A stretch of 64,000 bases of DNA from Luteimonas fraxinea. Lineage in GTDB: Bacteria; Pseudomonadota; Gammaproteobacteria; Xanthomonadales; Xanthomonadaceae. Both the position numbers and the translations under genes were made by a program. The stretch covers positions 1,178,001 through 1,242,000 of the forward strand of contig NZ_CP089507.1 in NCBI RefSeq assembly GCF_021233355.1, read 5' to 3'. The notes under the pieces are model-generated. The model was not told where the DNA came from. It saw only the letters and a list, made by a program, of their open reading frames with translations, and searched no databases. Of this stretch, positions 17,117-25,318 are shown one piece after another. The stretch's first letter is position 1, and every line of letters begins with the position of its first letter.

Positions 17117-17581
17117 TCAGTCCTGGAGACTCATCGGCTTCTCGCCACCCGGCGGCAAGCCGAACAGGCGCCTGACCCAGTTGAGGAACGCGCCGTAGGG
17201 CCGACCCGACACCAGCATGATCGCGGTCGCACCCAGCACGCCGAGCAGCAGGCCGCGACCCGAAGCGCCGCTGATCGCGATGATCGCCGCGTAGATCGGC
17301 ACCTGGAACGACACCAGCGCCAGACTGTCCCACGCGATGCGCGACAGGTTCGATGGACCGGCGCGCCGCATCAGCCAGTCGCGCCACAGGCCATAGGGTC
17401 GCGCCACCGGAATCATCAAGGCCGCGCCGAGCAGGCGGGCATGCAGCACTTCGTCCCACGACATGCCGGAGACGAAGCGCTTGTTGAGCGCGCCGGTCAC
17501 GGTGAAGAACAGCACCAGCGCCGTGGTGTCGGCGACGAAGGCGCGCGTACGGGAAGGCTGTGCCGGCGGCGCGCTGCTCAT
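17117..17581 (-). CDS. alaE: L-alanine exporter AlaE-like protein
   Basis: The 154-residue protein has four membrane helices and AlaE hallmarks: AFVADTTALVLFFTVTGALNKRFVSGMSWDEVLHARL, IPVARPYGLWRDWL, FQVPIYAAIIAISGASG and VSGRPYGAFLNWVRRLFGLP. AlaE exports L-alanine (and some related amino acids) using the proton gradient; the E. coli protein is of similar length. The start at 17581 fits the family; further upstream the frame is open but not conserved. Confidence 0.88.
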   Translation of the reverse strand: MSSAPPAQPSRTRAFVADTTALVLFFTVTGALNKRFVSGMSWDEVLHARLLGAALMIPVARPYGLWRDWLMRRAGPSNLSRIAWDSLALVSFQVPIYAAIIAISGASGRGLLLGVLGATAIMLVSGRPYGAFLNWVRRLFGLPPGGEKPMSLQD

Positions 17582-17865
17582 GGAGAACGACCGTGCAAGC
17601 TTTGTACTGAATCGAATTCGTCGGGTCGTGCCACGTGTCTTCCTTGTTCGGATCGCAGCAGCGAACGTGCGACGTCGTGATGCGAAGCGGCGCCGCAGTG
17701 TGACATCGGCCTGAAGGCGTGCCGTTTCACGCGCATGGCTAACGGACGTCAATAACCGCGCGGACCCTGTGAATCATGTCGAATCTGCGCAATGGCCACG
17801 TGCGTCCATGACGCACTGTGCACGCGCCCGCTCTACAGTTGCGCATCCCTCTGGACGCCCAGCCC

Positions 17866-18099
17866 ATGCCGATCAACGACGCCACGACTGCCGCGCTGCA
17901 GGACCTCGATGTGAGCCTGCATCACTATGGGGATTCCGAGAGCGATCGCCTCAAGAAGATCGCGGCGCTCGCCAATATGGCGGTGCGTCTACGCGAGAGC
18001 GCGCCGCCGGATGAGCGCGACTGGATCAACCAAGAACTCCATGCGCTCGCGACCAAGCATGGCGTTCCCGACGAATGCGTGTTGCCGCAAGCGGGCTGA
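17866..18099 (+). CDS. small helical protein, paralogue of the 12,406-12,645 product
   Basis: The 77-residue protein (starting MPINDATTAALQDLDVSLHH) is predicted wholly helical and cytoplasmic. It aligns end to end with the product at 12,406, sharing the spacing of LQDLD, ALANMAV and LHALATKHGVP blocks. It sits 214 bp upstream of an EAL phosphodiesterase gene, and its paralogue sits directly upstream of a GAF pseudokinase, so a link with signalling proteins is suspected. No family is recognised. Confidence 0.7.
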   Translation: MPINDATTAALQDLDVSLHHYGDSESDRLKKIAALANMAVRLRESAPPDERDWINQELHALATKHGVPDECVLPQAG

Positions 18100-18313
18100 T
18101 CCGCGGCACACCGCTTTCGAGGCGATCGAGAACGCCCGGGCGCCGACCAGCGCTTATTCCAACGCGTGAGCCGTACGTCGGCGCGTCACCCGCGCCTGCA
18201 AACAACAACACCGTAAAGTGCGCCAACGCGCACATCGACGCGTCGGCCGGTCGTAGGATGGCGGTCGTCCGCAGTGCATCCGGCATGCGGATCCCCACCG
18301 GACGGGACCTGGC

Positions 18314-19117
18314 ATGTATCTCGAAAAATTCTTCGGCGCCGCGCCCTCGCCGCATCCCTGCAAAGCTTGTGGCAGCGACGACACGCTCGACTTCGACGTC
18401 CGCATGGCGTTCCAGCCGATCGTGGATGCGCGCGACCGGTCGATCTTCGGTTACGAGGCGCTGGTCCGCACCGAAGATGGTGGCGTCGCAGCGGAGGTCA
18501 TCGCGCGGGTCACGCCGGCGCAGCTGTACCGCTTCGACCAGACCTGCCGGGTCAAGGCCATCGAGACCGCCGCGCGGCTGGGCCTGCAGCAACGGCTGTC
18601 GATCAACTTCTTTCCCAACGCCGTCTATGAGCCGGCAACCTGCATCCGTCTGACGCTGACCGCCGCGCAGATGTTCGGCTTTCCGACCGACAAGCTGATC
18701 TTCGAGACCGCGGAGTCGGAACAGGTGCGCGATCACGAACACCTGACGCGCATCTTCCGCGACTACCGCAATCGCGGCTTTCTGACCGCGATCGATGATT
18801 TCGGCGCCGGCTATGCGGGTCTGAAGCTGCTGGCGGATTTCCAGCCCGACCTGCTCAAGCTCGACATCGCGCTGATCCGCGGCATCGACACCGACCCGGT
18901 GCGCACCGCGATCGTCCGCGGCGTCGTGCAGATTGCCGATGCGATCGGCTGCACGCTGCTCGCCGAAGGCGTGGAGACCGAAGCCGAATACCGTCGCCTG
19001 CGCGCGCTCGGGGTGCCGCTGTTCCAGGGCTATCTGTTCGGCAGGCCGCAACTGGAACGACTCGACACCGTGCCTGACCCGTTGTGGGACCAGCTGGAAC
19101 GACCGCTGGACGCCTGA
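18314..19117 (+). CDS. EAL-domain cyclic-di-GMP phosphodiesterase
   Basis: The 267-residue protein is essentially one EAL domain after a 30-residue N-terminus with a CKACG motif. Catalytic motifs are present: YEALVR (EAL), INFFPNAV, FETAESEQV, IDDFGAGYAGL, LLKLDIALI, LLAEGVETEAE and FQGYLFGRP. It should linearise cyclic di-GMP to pGpG. The FGFP- and NFFP-type variants resemble the EAL half of BLUF-EAL proteins, but no BLUF domain is present. The N-terminal CxxC may bind metal or sense redox state; that is inference. Confidence 0.88.
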   Translation: MYLEKFFGAAPSPHPCKACGSDDTLDFDVRMAFQPIVDARDRSIFGYEALVRTEDGGVAAEVIARVTPAQLYRFDQTCRVKAIETAARLGLQQRLSINFFPNAVYEPATCIRLTLTAAQMFGFPTDKLIFETAESEQVRDHEHLTRIFRDYRNRGFLTAIDDFGAGYAGLKLLADFQPDLLKLDIALIRGIDTDPVRTAIVRGVVQIADAIGCTLLAEGVETEAEYRRLRALGVPLFQGYLFGRPQLERLDTVPDPLWDQLERPLDA

Positions 19118-19123
19118 GCGCCG

Positions 19124-19369
19124 TCAGGCGGGATCGACCGCAATCGCATCACCCGGTGCGTCGTCGCGGGTCGAGGCCACCTGCCGGGCCGCCTCGATCC
19201 CGGCGACCTCGGCCACCTGCGGCGTCTCGAAGCTGTCGCCCGCCAGCACGGTTTCGATGGGCGCATCCGATCCGGCCACATACAAGGCACCTTCAGCGGT
19301 CCACTTGCCGGGCTTGTCCGCCGTAGGCGTGACCGTGGCGGCGATGGAATAACGGCCTTCTGTGTTCAT
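19124..19369 (-). CDS. small hypothetical protein
   Basis: The 81-residue product (MNTEGRYSIAATVTPTADKP at its start) looks like a compact beta-rich unit followed by a helical AARQVA segment and an acidic tail. There is no signal peptide and no recognised family. It converges with the EAL gene, with stops only a few bases apart. Confidence 0.5.
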   Translation of the reverse strand: MNTEGRYSIAATVTPTADKPGKWTAEGALYVAGSDAPIETVLAGDSFETPQVAEVAGIEAARQVASTRDDAPGDAIAVDPA

Positions 19370-19489
19370 GGGTGCGCTCGGCCGTCTTGGCGGGCCTGTA
19401 GCGTACGCGGGCGGCCCGCAGCGACTTCTTCACCGGCGGCGCGCTCGCTCCGGCGTCGGCTGGCCGGCATTCAGATTCCGGGCGCCGTC

Positions 19490-20587
19490 ATGACGGAATG
19501 CCCACAAACCCCGGTGCTAGAGTCGGCCACCGCCTCGCGAGCCCGTGTCGTGCAACTTGCCCAACCGCGTGATCCCGCCACATTGCGCGCCTATGAGGCG
19601 CTGTTGCAGGCCACGCCCGATCTGCTCTACGTCTTCGATCTGCAGCACCGGTTCGTTTACGCGAACGACGCGCTGCTGACGATGTGGGGCATGCGCTGGG
19701 AGGAAGCGGCCGGCAAGACCTGTCTGGAAGTGGGTTACGAGCCCTGGCACGCGGCGATGCACGACGAGGAGATCGAGCGTGTCATCGCCACCCGCGCGCC
19801 GATCCGCGGCGACGTGCCGTTCCCGCACCACGCCAAGGGTGTGCGCATCTACGACTACATCTTTACGCCGGTGATCGGTGCTGACGGCGAAGTCGAGGCG
19901 ATCGCCGGCAGCACCCGCGACGTGACCGACCGGCGTCTGCACGAGGAACACCTCGAACTGCTGGTCAACGAACTGAACCACCGGGTCAAGAACACCCTGT
20001 CCACCGTACAGTCGCTGGTGCGTCAGACCCTGGGCACCGCGCAGGATCTCGACGACGGCGGCGCACGTATCGAATCTCGCCTGTTCGCGTTGTCGCGGGC
20101 GCACGACGTGCTCACGCGCGAGAACTGGCACAGCGCCGATATCCACGACATCGTCGAAGGCGCGATCGCGCCCTACGAGACGGAAGTCGGGCAGCGCTTC
20201 GAACTGTCCGGTCCGCCATGCCGGGTCAATCCGCAGCGCGCGCTCGCCCTCGCGATGGCACTGCACGAACTCGCGACCAACGCAGTGAAGTACGGCGCGC
20301 TGTCGCGCGACGACGGCGAAGTCCACATCACCTGGGATTGCACGCACGCCGGCGAAGGCGCGGCGATGCAGTTCACCTGGCGCGAATGCGGCGGACCGGC
20401 CGTCGAGGCGCCGAAGCGCCGCGGCTTCGGCTCGCGCCTGCTCGAACGCGGCCTGCGCAACGATCTGGGCGGCGATGTCGAACTGGCCTACGCGCCGGAC
20501 GGCGTGGTGTTCCGCGCCACCGCGCCCTTGGAAAGCGCGCCGTCCGAAACGTTTGCGGAAGCCGAACTGGAAACGGAAGCCCGATGA
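19490..20587 (+). CDS. PAS-containing HWE-family sensor histidine kinase
   Basis: The 365-residue soluble kinase has a PAS domain (about 32-150: LLQATPDLLYVFDLQHRFVYANDALL, with a PAC-like IYDYIFTPVIGADGEVEAIAG) and an HWE/HisKA_2 core with H164 in LLVNELNHRVKNTL, an N-box ALHELATNAVKYGAL and the HWE-type W-E in FTWRECGGP, plus GFGSRLLERGL. Such kinases often pair with stand-alone receivers, as here: its stop overlaps the start of the next gene (ATGA). Confidence 0.92.
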   Translation: MTECPQTPVLESATASRARVVQLAQPRDPATLRAYEALLQATPDLLYVFDLQHRFVYANDALLTMWGMRWEEAAGKTCLEVGYEPWHAAMHDEEIERVIATRAPIRGDVPFPHHAKGVRIYDYIFTPVIGADGEVEAIAGSTRDVTDRRLHEEHLELLVNELNHRVKNTLSTVQSLVRQTLGTAQDLDDGGARIESRLFALSRAHDVLTRENWHSADIHDIVEGAIAPYETEVGQRFELSGPPCRVNPQRALALAMALHELATNAVKYGALSRDDGEVHITWDCTHAGEGAAMQFTWRECGGPAVEAPKRRGFGSRLLERGLRNDLGGDVELAYAPDGVVFRATAPLESAPSETFAEAELETEAR

Positions 20588-20982
20588 TCGGTACCGATGC
20601 CGCCATCCTCATCGTCGAGGACGAATCGATCTTGGCGATGCTGCTGGAGGATTTTCTCGATGATCTCGGCTACGTGTCGCCGGCCGTCGCCTCGAATGTC
20701 GCCCAGGCGTTGCGGATCATCGATGCCGGCGATTTCGATTTCGCGATCCTCGACATCAACCTCGGCGGCGAGCAGAGCTTTCCGATTGCCGATGCGCTCG
20801 ACGCGCGCGGCATTCCCTACATTTTCATGACCGGCTACGGCGCAGCAGGTGTGCCGGACCGTCTGCGCGCGCATTACGTGCTGCAGAAGCCTTATGGCGC
20901 CGACGCGCTGAAGAAAGCCTTGGCCAGCGGCGGTGAGATGCTCCACGCCGCACGCGATAAGAAGTCAGGCACAGGCGCCTGA
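20584..20982 (+). CDS. single-domain response regulator
   Basis: The 132-residue receiver has the acidic pair in LIVEDESIL, phosphoacceptor D57 in FAILDINLGGE, T in FMTGYG and K102 in LQKPYG. There is no output domain. The start overlaps the stop of the HWE kinase by 4 bp (ATGA), so the two are co-translated and probably form one phosphorelay. A frame beginning further upstream is open only as an overlap artefact. Confidence 0.92.
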   Translation: MIGTDAAILIVEDESILAMLLEDFLDDLGYVSPAVASNVAQALRIIDAGDFDFAILDINLGGEQSFPIADALDARGIPYIFMTGYGAAGVPDRLRAHYVLQKPYGADALKKALASGGEMLHAARDKKSGTGA

Positions 20983-20997
20983 TCCCGCACCCCGATT

Positions 20998-21249
20998 CTA
21001 TTCCGGGTAATCGGCCAGCAGCGCGCCATTAATCGACACGATGCGGTCGAGCCGCACCGACCTGCCGCTGTCGAGCAATACGTATTCGCCGTCGGGCCGC
21101 GTCACGATGTCACCGATGCGCGCCTGCACACGCTCGATGGCATCGGCGCCTTCGCGAATCTCTAGCGTCACCACCGAACGCCGCGTCGCCGCGGCTTCCA
21201 GCAGATCGTGGAAGTCGCAACTGATCGGCTGGTAGGGCGCGTCGTCCAT
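20998..21249 (-). CDS. rof: Rof (YaeO)-like Rho-binding antiterminator
   Basis: The 83-residue protein (MDDAPYQPISCDFHDLLEAA) has the Sm-like Rof pattern: YxPISCDFHDLLE, a basic/acidic strand VTLEIREG, and LLDSGRSVRLDRIVSING. Rof binds the transcription terminator Rho and inhibits it. The ATG at 21249 matches the family's short N-terminus. It converges with the receiver gene. Confidence 0.8.
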   Translation of the reverse strand: MDDAPYQPISCDFHDLLEAAATRRSVVTLEIREGADAIERVQARIGDIVTRPDGEYVLLDSGRSVRLDRIVSINGALLADYPE

Positions 21250-21270
21250 GCGATCTCTCCGCAACCGGAC

Positions 21271-21414
21271 TCAGTGCCCGCCCTGCCGCTCTTCGGCCTG
21301 GTCGCCGACGTCGTCGTTGGACAGCTTCGGCGGCTTCTCCGTTTCAGGCTTATGCGGCGGCGCCTTGTCCTGCTGCGACTTCTTCATGCTGTCGGGTGTC
21401 TGCGGAATGCTCAT
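21271..21414 (-). CDS. tiny charged hypothetical protein
   Basis: The 47-residue product (MSIPQTPDSMKKSQQDKAPP at its start, ending EERQGGH) is rich in Lys, Pro, Glu and Gln and likely disordered. A GGAG site lies 8 bp before the ATG. It sits 21 bp upstream of the rof-like gene on the same strand, so the two may be co-transcribed. No family recognised. Confidence 0.55.
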   Translation of the reverse strand: MSIPQTPDSMKKSQQDKAPPHKPETEKPPKLSNDDVGDQAEERQGGH

Positions 21415-21489
21415 GGCGGATGCTCCGTGGATGACCGGATCACCCTGCGCCCGGCCGGATCAATCGGCCGTGACGCGCGATTTCCCTCG

Positions 21490-22554
21490 TTACGGAATCA
21501 GCCGCTGCGCGCGCAGCATCGCGAATAGATCGAAGAACGCGTCGTCGCTGGGCTGGTAATCCAGAAAGCCCATGCGCCGGCTCTTGGACATGTCGGTCAC
21601 CACTTCCAGCGGCCGGCCCAGATCGGCATCGGTATGCCAGGGCGAGATCAGGCGCTGGATGTCGGCTTCTATCAAGCCGTGCGCCGTCGCCAGTTGCGTC
21701 CACGCCTCGGCGTCATCCGCCATCTGCATTTCCAGCGGCTGCAATGTGCCGTCGAACGGCGCGGGTTCGAGCTCGAACCACTCGGCGATGCGGCCCCACA
21801 TCCAGCGCCAGCGGAACACGTCGCCGTTGACCACGTTGAACGCTTCGTCGGCCGCAGCCGGCGTGGTTGCGGCCCACAGCAGATGCTTCGCCAACTGACG
21901 TGCATCGGTCATGTCGGTCAGGCCTTCCCACTGCGCGGTCGAACCGGGGAAGCGGAACGGCCGGCCCGTCGCCTTGCACAGCGAGGCGTAGACGGCGAGC
22001 GTCGTGCCCATGTTCATCGCGTTGCCCACGGCCGCGCCGATTACCGTGTGCGGGCGATGCACGCTCCAGTGAAAGCCGTCGCGCGCAGCGGCGGCGAACA
22101 ATTCGTCTTCCTGCGCGTAATAGAAATTCTCGATATCGAGCCGCGGCTGTTCCTCGCGGAACGGCGTCTGCGGCAGCGCACCTCGTGCATACGCTTCGAA
22201 CGGACCGAGGTAATGCTTCAGCCCGGTCACCAGCGCGACGTGCCGCACCGAACCCGCCGGCTGCAGCGAATCGAGCAGGTTGCGCACCATCGCCGCGTTG
22301 ACGCGGATGTTTTCCGCCTCATTGGCTTGCCGCGACCACGTGGTGATGAACACATGGCTGGGCGCGAGTCCCGCCAGCGCCGCGCGTGTGCCTTGCGCAT
22401 CGGAGAGATCCGCCGCGACGCCCTGCACGCCCGTCGGCAAGGCATCCGGCCGTCGCGCCAGTCCATGCACGTCCCAGCCCGCTGCCAGCAGCTGTTTCGC
22501 CAGCGCGCTGCCCACGATGCCCGTCGCGCCCACCACCAGTGCCTGCTGCGTCAT
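21490..22554 (-). CDS. PRISE-type SDR oxidoreductase (progesterone 5-beta-reductase/iridoid synthase-like)
   Basis: The 354-residue protein has an N-terminal NAD(P)-binding motif (ALVVGATGIVGSALAKQL), then the PRISE signatures LVTGLKHYLGPFE (catalytic-type Lys region), IENFYYAQED (catalytic-type Tyr) and VHRPHTVIG. Family members reduce enones or related carbonyls with NADPH; bacterial substrates are mostly unknown. The start at 22554 places the Rossmann motif five residues in. Confidence 0.85.
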   Translation of the reverse strand: MTQQALVVGATGIVGSALAKQLLAAGWDVHGLARRPDALPTGVQGVAADLSDAQGTRAALAGLAPSHVFITTWSRQANEAENIRVNAAMVRNLLDSLQPAGSVRHVALVTGLKHYLGPFEAYARGALPQTPFREEQPRLDIENFYYAQEDELFAAAARDGFHWSVHRPHTVIGAAVGNAMNMGTTLAVYASLCKATGRPFRFPGSTAQWEGLTDMTDARQLAKHLLWAATTPAAADEAFNVVNGDVFRWRWMWGRIAEWFELEPAPFDGTLQPLEMQMADDAEAWTQLATAHGLIEADIQRLISPWHTDADLGRPLEVVTDMSKSRRMGFLDYQPSDDAFFDLFAMLRAQRLIP

Positions 22555-22590
22555 CTGTCCCGCCTTGCGTTGATTATCCGGCGCCACGTC

Positions 22591-22959
22591 TTACGCGCCT
22601 TCGTCTTCTTCGACGGTCCACAGACTTTCCGGCAGCGCATCGAGACGGGCCTTGGGAATCGGTGCGCCACTGCGATCGGACAGACCATAGGTGCCGTCCT
22701 CGATCTTCTGCAGCGCACGGGTCACGGCCGCCAGGCGCGCGGCGTTGTGCTCGATCAGCGCGGCATTGTTGTCGCGCAGGTTGGTCTTCTGGGCGTCGTC
22801 GCCCGAACCGTGCGGTTCGTCGATCGAATCGGCCTGCAACTCGGCTTCTTCAGCTGCGGATGCCTGGTTGTCTGCGCCCAGTTCGTCGCGCATCGCCTCG
22901 AGGCGCGCCTTCTGTGCGGCGATGTAATCGGCTGATAATGCGGCGGTGTCGTGGGCCAT
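22591..22959 (-). CDS. DksA/TraR-family protein lacking the zinc cysteines
   Basis: The 122-residue product has a coiled-coil first half (YIAAQKARLEAMRDELG and the DDAQKTNLRDNNAALIEHNAARLAAV tract, with the acidic D/A/x/x tip residues of this family) and a C-terminal part YGLSDRSGAPIPKARLDALPE. This matches DksA's zinc-finger region, but the Cys residues are replaced. Such proteins may still enter the RNA-polymerase secondary channel. The start at 22959 gives family length; the upstream frame is non-conserved. Confidence 0.8.
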   Translation of the reverse strand: MAHDTAALSADYIAAQKARLEAMRDELGADNQASAAEEAELQADSIDEPHGSGDDAQKTNLRDNNAALIEHNAARLAAVTRALQKIEDGTYGLSDRSGAPIPKARLDALPESLWTVEEDEGA

Positions 22960-23039
22960 GGAGGAATCCGGTCGGTGCAAAGTGAGCGGAGACCCTAGGC
23001 CACGCGGCGCTTGGTCCGCGTGAGCATGCACACCGCGCG

Positions 23040-24392
23040 CTAGGCGGCGTCGATCCCGCCCGACACCAGACGCCCCTCGTGGAAGGTCGCGCGACGCGGT
23101 GAGCAGCGCGCCACCACCTCGGCCGAGCAGCTCGCCTCGGCCAGCACGAAGGCCGCCGCATCACCCGTCTTCGGCCAAGCGCGCGCGCCTGCGTCGTCCA
23201 AGGGCAGCACATCGCCGGTCGCGATCCACAACGACCGCGACAGGCTGTGCTCGTCGCTGCCCGCGTAGAGCTGCGCGTACAGATTCGCCTTGTCGATCAT
23301 GTCGCCGGTGCCGAAGGGCGACCAATGATCGATGACGCTGTCCGTGCCCGACATCACCCGCACGCCCATGTCGCGCAGTGCCTGCAGCGGCATTACCGAA
23401 CGGCCGATCGGCACGGTCGACGCCACGTCGATGCCCTGCGCCGCCATCCGCCCGCCCAGCTCCACCAGTTCGCCCGCGTCCAGCGTGGCCAGCGCGAAGG
23501 CATGACTGAAGGTCACGCGCGACTGGAGCGGCGCGTTGGCCTCGACGGTCTCGACCATGTAACGCAAGGCCGCGACGCCCGACGGGCCGGATTCGTGCAG
23601 ATGGATGTCGACGCCTTTGTCGTGATCCAGCGCGATCTGGAACATCGCGTCCAGCGAGGCTTCCATCGCGCCGTCCACGTTGGTGGGATCCAGCCCGCCG
23701 ACATGGGTGACGCCCAGCGCCATCGATTCGCGCATCAAGCCGTCGACCTTCGAGTGCAGCAGGCCATGCTGCGGAAACGCGACGATCTCGCAATCGAACG
23801 ACGCCTGGCGGTCGGCCAACGCGCGATTCAGATGTTCCAGGCTCCGCAATCCGCTGACCGGATCGATGTTGCAGTGGCTGCGCGCGGTCGTGGTGCCGTT
23901 CGACAGCAGCAGCACGATCAACGCCTCGGCGCGCGCCTGCGAGGTCGGCAGCAACTGCGGCAGCAGCGTTTCCTCGTAGGCGATCATGTCCATGATCGTC
24001 TTGCCCTTGCGCGGCCGCGGCGCCTGCCACGGACCACCATAGAAGGTCTTGTCGAGGTGGATGTGCATGTCGCGCATCGGCGGCAGCGCCAGCAGTCCGT
24101 GGGCGCTGTAGCGCGGCAGGCTCCCCACCGGCGCGTCGTGGATCGCGACGATACGACCGCCTTCGATTTCGAGCGTGTGTAGCGCCGTCTCGGTGCCGAC
24201 CACCACATCGCCATCGCGTACGAAGCCGGTTTCCAGGCGCACGTCGGTCAACAGATAGTGGTCGTGGGCGATCTCCGCCACGCTTGCGGCGTCTGCCGCC
24301 TGCGCCTGCGCGTGCAGGGGCAGGAATCCCAGGGCAGCGCCCGCCGTCATGATGCCGCCGCTGCGGCGCAGGAATTCTCTGCGGTTGGTCAT
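23040..24392 (-). CDS. Tat-exported amidohydrolase, cytosine-deaminase-like
   Basis: The 450-residue enzyme begins with a twin-arginine signal (NRREFLRRSGG, then a hydrophobic stretch and AQAQA). The amidohydrolase barrel shows metal ligands in RDMHIHLDK, H in FPQHGLL, HLHESG, TFSHAFAL and D in MSGTDSVIDHWSPFGTGD. This arrangement is of the cytosine deaminase / N-isopropylammelide type, so a deaminase or hydrolase acting in the periplasm is likely. It is divergent from a LysR gene across an 83-bp region with a palindrome, so it is probably that regulator's target. Confidence 0.85.
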   Translation of the reverse strand: MTNRREFLRRSGGIMTAGAALGFLPLHAQAQAADAASVAEIAHDHYLLTDVRLETGFVRDGDVVVGTETALHTLEIEGGRIVAIHDAPVGSLPRYSAHGLLALPPMRDMHIHLDKTFYGGPWQAPRPRKGKTIMDMIAYEETLLPQLLPTSQARAEALIVLLLSNGTTTARSHCNIDPVSGLRSLEHLNRALADRQASFDCEIVAFPQHGLLHSKVDGLMRESMALGVTHVGGLDPTNVDGAMEASLDAMFQIALDHDKGVDIHLHESGPSGVAALRYMVETVEANAPLQSRVTFSHAFALATLDAGELVELGGRMAAQGIDVASTVPIGRSVMPLQALRDMGVRVMSGTDSVIDHWSPFGTGDMIDKANLYAQLYAGSDEHSLSRSLWIATGDVLPLDDAGARAWPKTGDAAAFVLAEASCSAEVVARCSPRRATFHEGRLVSGGIDAA

Positions 24393-24440
24393 CGTGTCCG
24401 ATCCTGTGTCTGTTGCCAGGACTGTAGAGCGGCGCCCTGG

Positions 24441-24465
24441 TATTCAGAAATTAAATATCTGGATA
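24441..24465. promoter_or_regulatory. AT-rich palindrome, candidate LysR operator
   Basis: In the region between the divergent amidohydrolase and LysR genes lies TATTCAGA-N9-TCTGGATA, a 25-bp imperfect palindrome with 20 of 25 positions symmetric. LysR boxes have T-N11-A dyads of this kind. The segment is strikingly AT-rich and ends 11 bp before the LysR start codon, so it should also overlap promoter elements. Confidence 0.6.
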
Positions 24466-24475
24466 CTTTGCATGC

Positions 24476-25318
24476 ATGAACCAGATGATCGACCCGCGCC
24501 TGCTCCGCGCCTTCATCGCCGTGATCGATGGCGGCGGCTTCACCCGCGCGGCCGAGCACTTGAACATGACCCAATCCACGATCAGCCAGCAGATCGCGCG
24601 GCTCGAGGACCAGCTTGGCCAGCCGCTGATCGATCGTGACGCGCGCCCCGCGCGCATGACCGTTGCCGGCGAGCGTCTGTCCGGTTATGCCCGTCGCATT
24701 CTCGCGCTGCAGGACGAAGCCACGCTCGCACTGGGCGATCGGTCCGGCACGGTGCCCGTGCGCATCGGCCTGGCGGACGACATCCTGACGCTCGAGATGG
24801 CCGGACTGTTCGCCACATTCGCGGCTGCCCATCGCCATATCCGTCTCGACGTCACCACCGGCCTCAGCCGCGGCTTGACGGCGCGCTATCGCGACGGGGA
24901 ATTCGACATCATCGTGGTCAAGGAATCCGCCCCGGCGCCCGACTGTCGCGTGAGCTTTCCGGAACCGATCGCGTGGTTCGAAACCACGGCGGCTGGCACA
25001 TGGCCGGATCCATTGCCGCTGGTGACCTTTCCGCCGGGCGGTCTGTATCGCGAGCAGATGTTCGCGCGCGCGGAGGCCGATGGGCGGCGCTGGTATGTCG
25101 CGTTTTCCGGCAGCAGCCTGCAGAACGTGACCACCGCCGTCGAAGCGGGGCTGGGCATCTCGTTGCTGCCGGTGCGCGCGGCGACAGGCCACCGGATGCG
25201 GCGCTGCCGGCTCTTCGGATCCGAGCAGGCCATGGTGGTCTCGCTGTACGCATGGGAGACACAGGGACCCTACGGACCGCTGGTCGCGGCGATGCACGAC
25301 GTACTGGATTCCCGCTGA
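24476..25318 (+). CDS. LysR-family transcriptional regulator
   Basis: The 280-residue protein has the N-terminal winged helix-turn-helix (LLRAFIAVIDGGGFTRAAEHLNMTQSTISQQIARLEDQLGQPLIDR) and a periplasmic-binding-like effector domain (VRIGLADDILTLEMAGLF, GLGISLLPVRA). It is transcribed away from the Tat amidohydrolase gene and probably controls it and itself through the palindrome at 24,441-24,465. Confidence 0.92.
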   Translation: MNQMIDPRLLRAFIAVIDGGGFTRAAEHLNMTQSTISQQIARLEDQLGQPLIDRDARPARMTVAGERLSGYARRILALQDEATLALGDRSGTVPVRIGLADDILTLEMAGLFATFAAAHRHIRLDVTTGLSRGLTARYRDGEFDIIVVKESAPAPDCRVSFPEPIAWFETTAAGTWPDPLPLVTFPPGGLYREQMFARAEADGRRWYVAFSGSSLQNVTTAVEAGLGISLLPVRAATGHRMRRCRLFGSEQAMVVSLYAWETQGPYGPLVAAMHDVLDSR

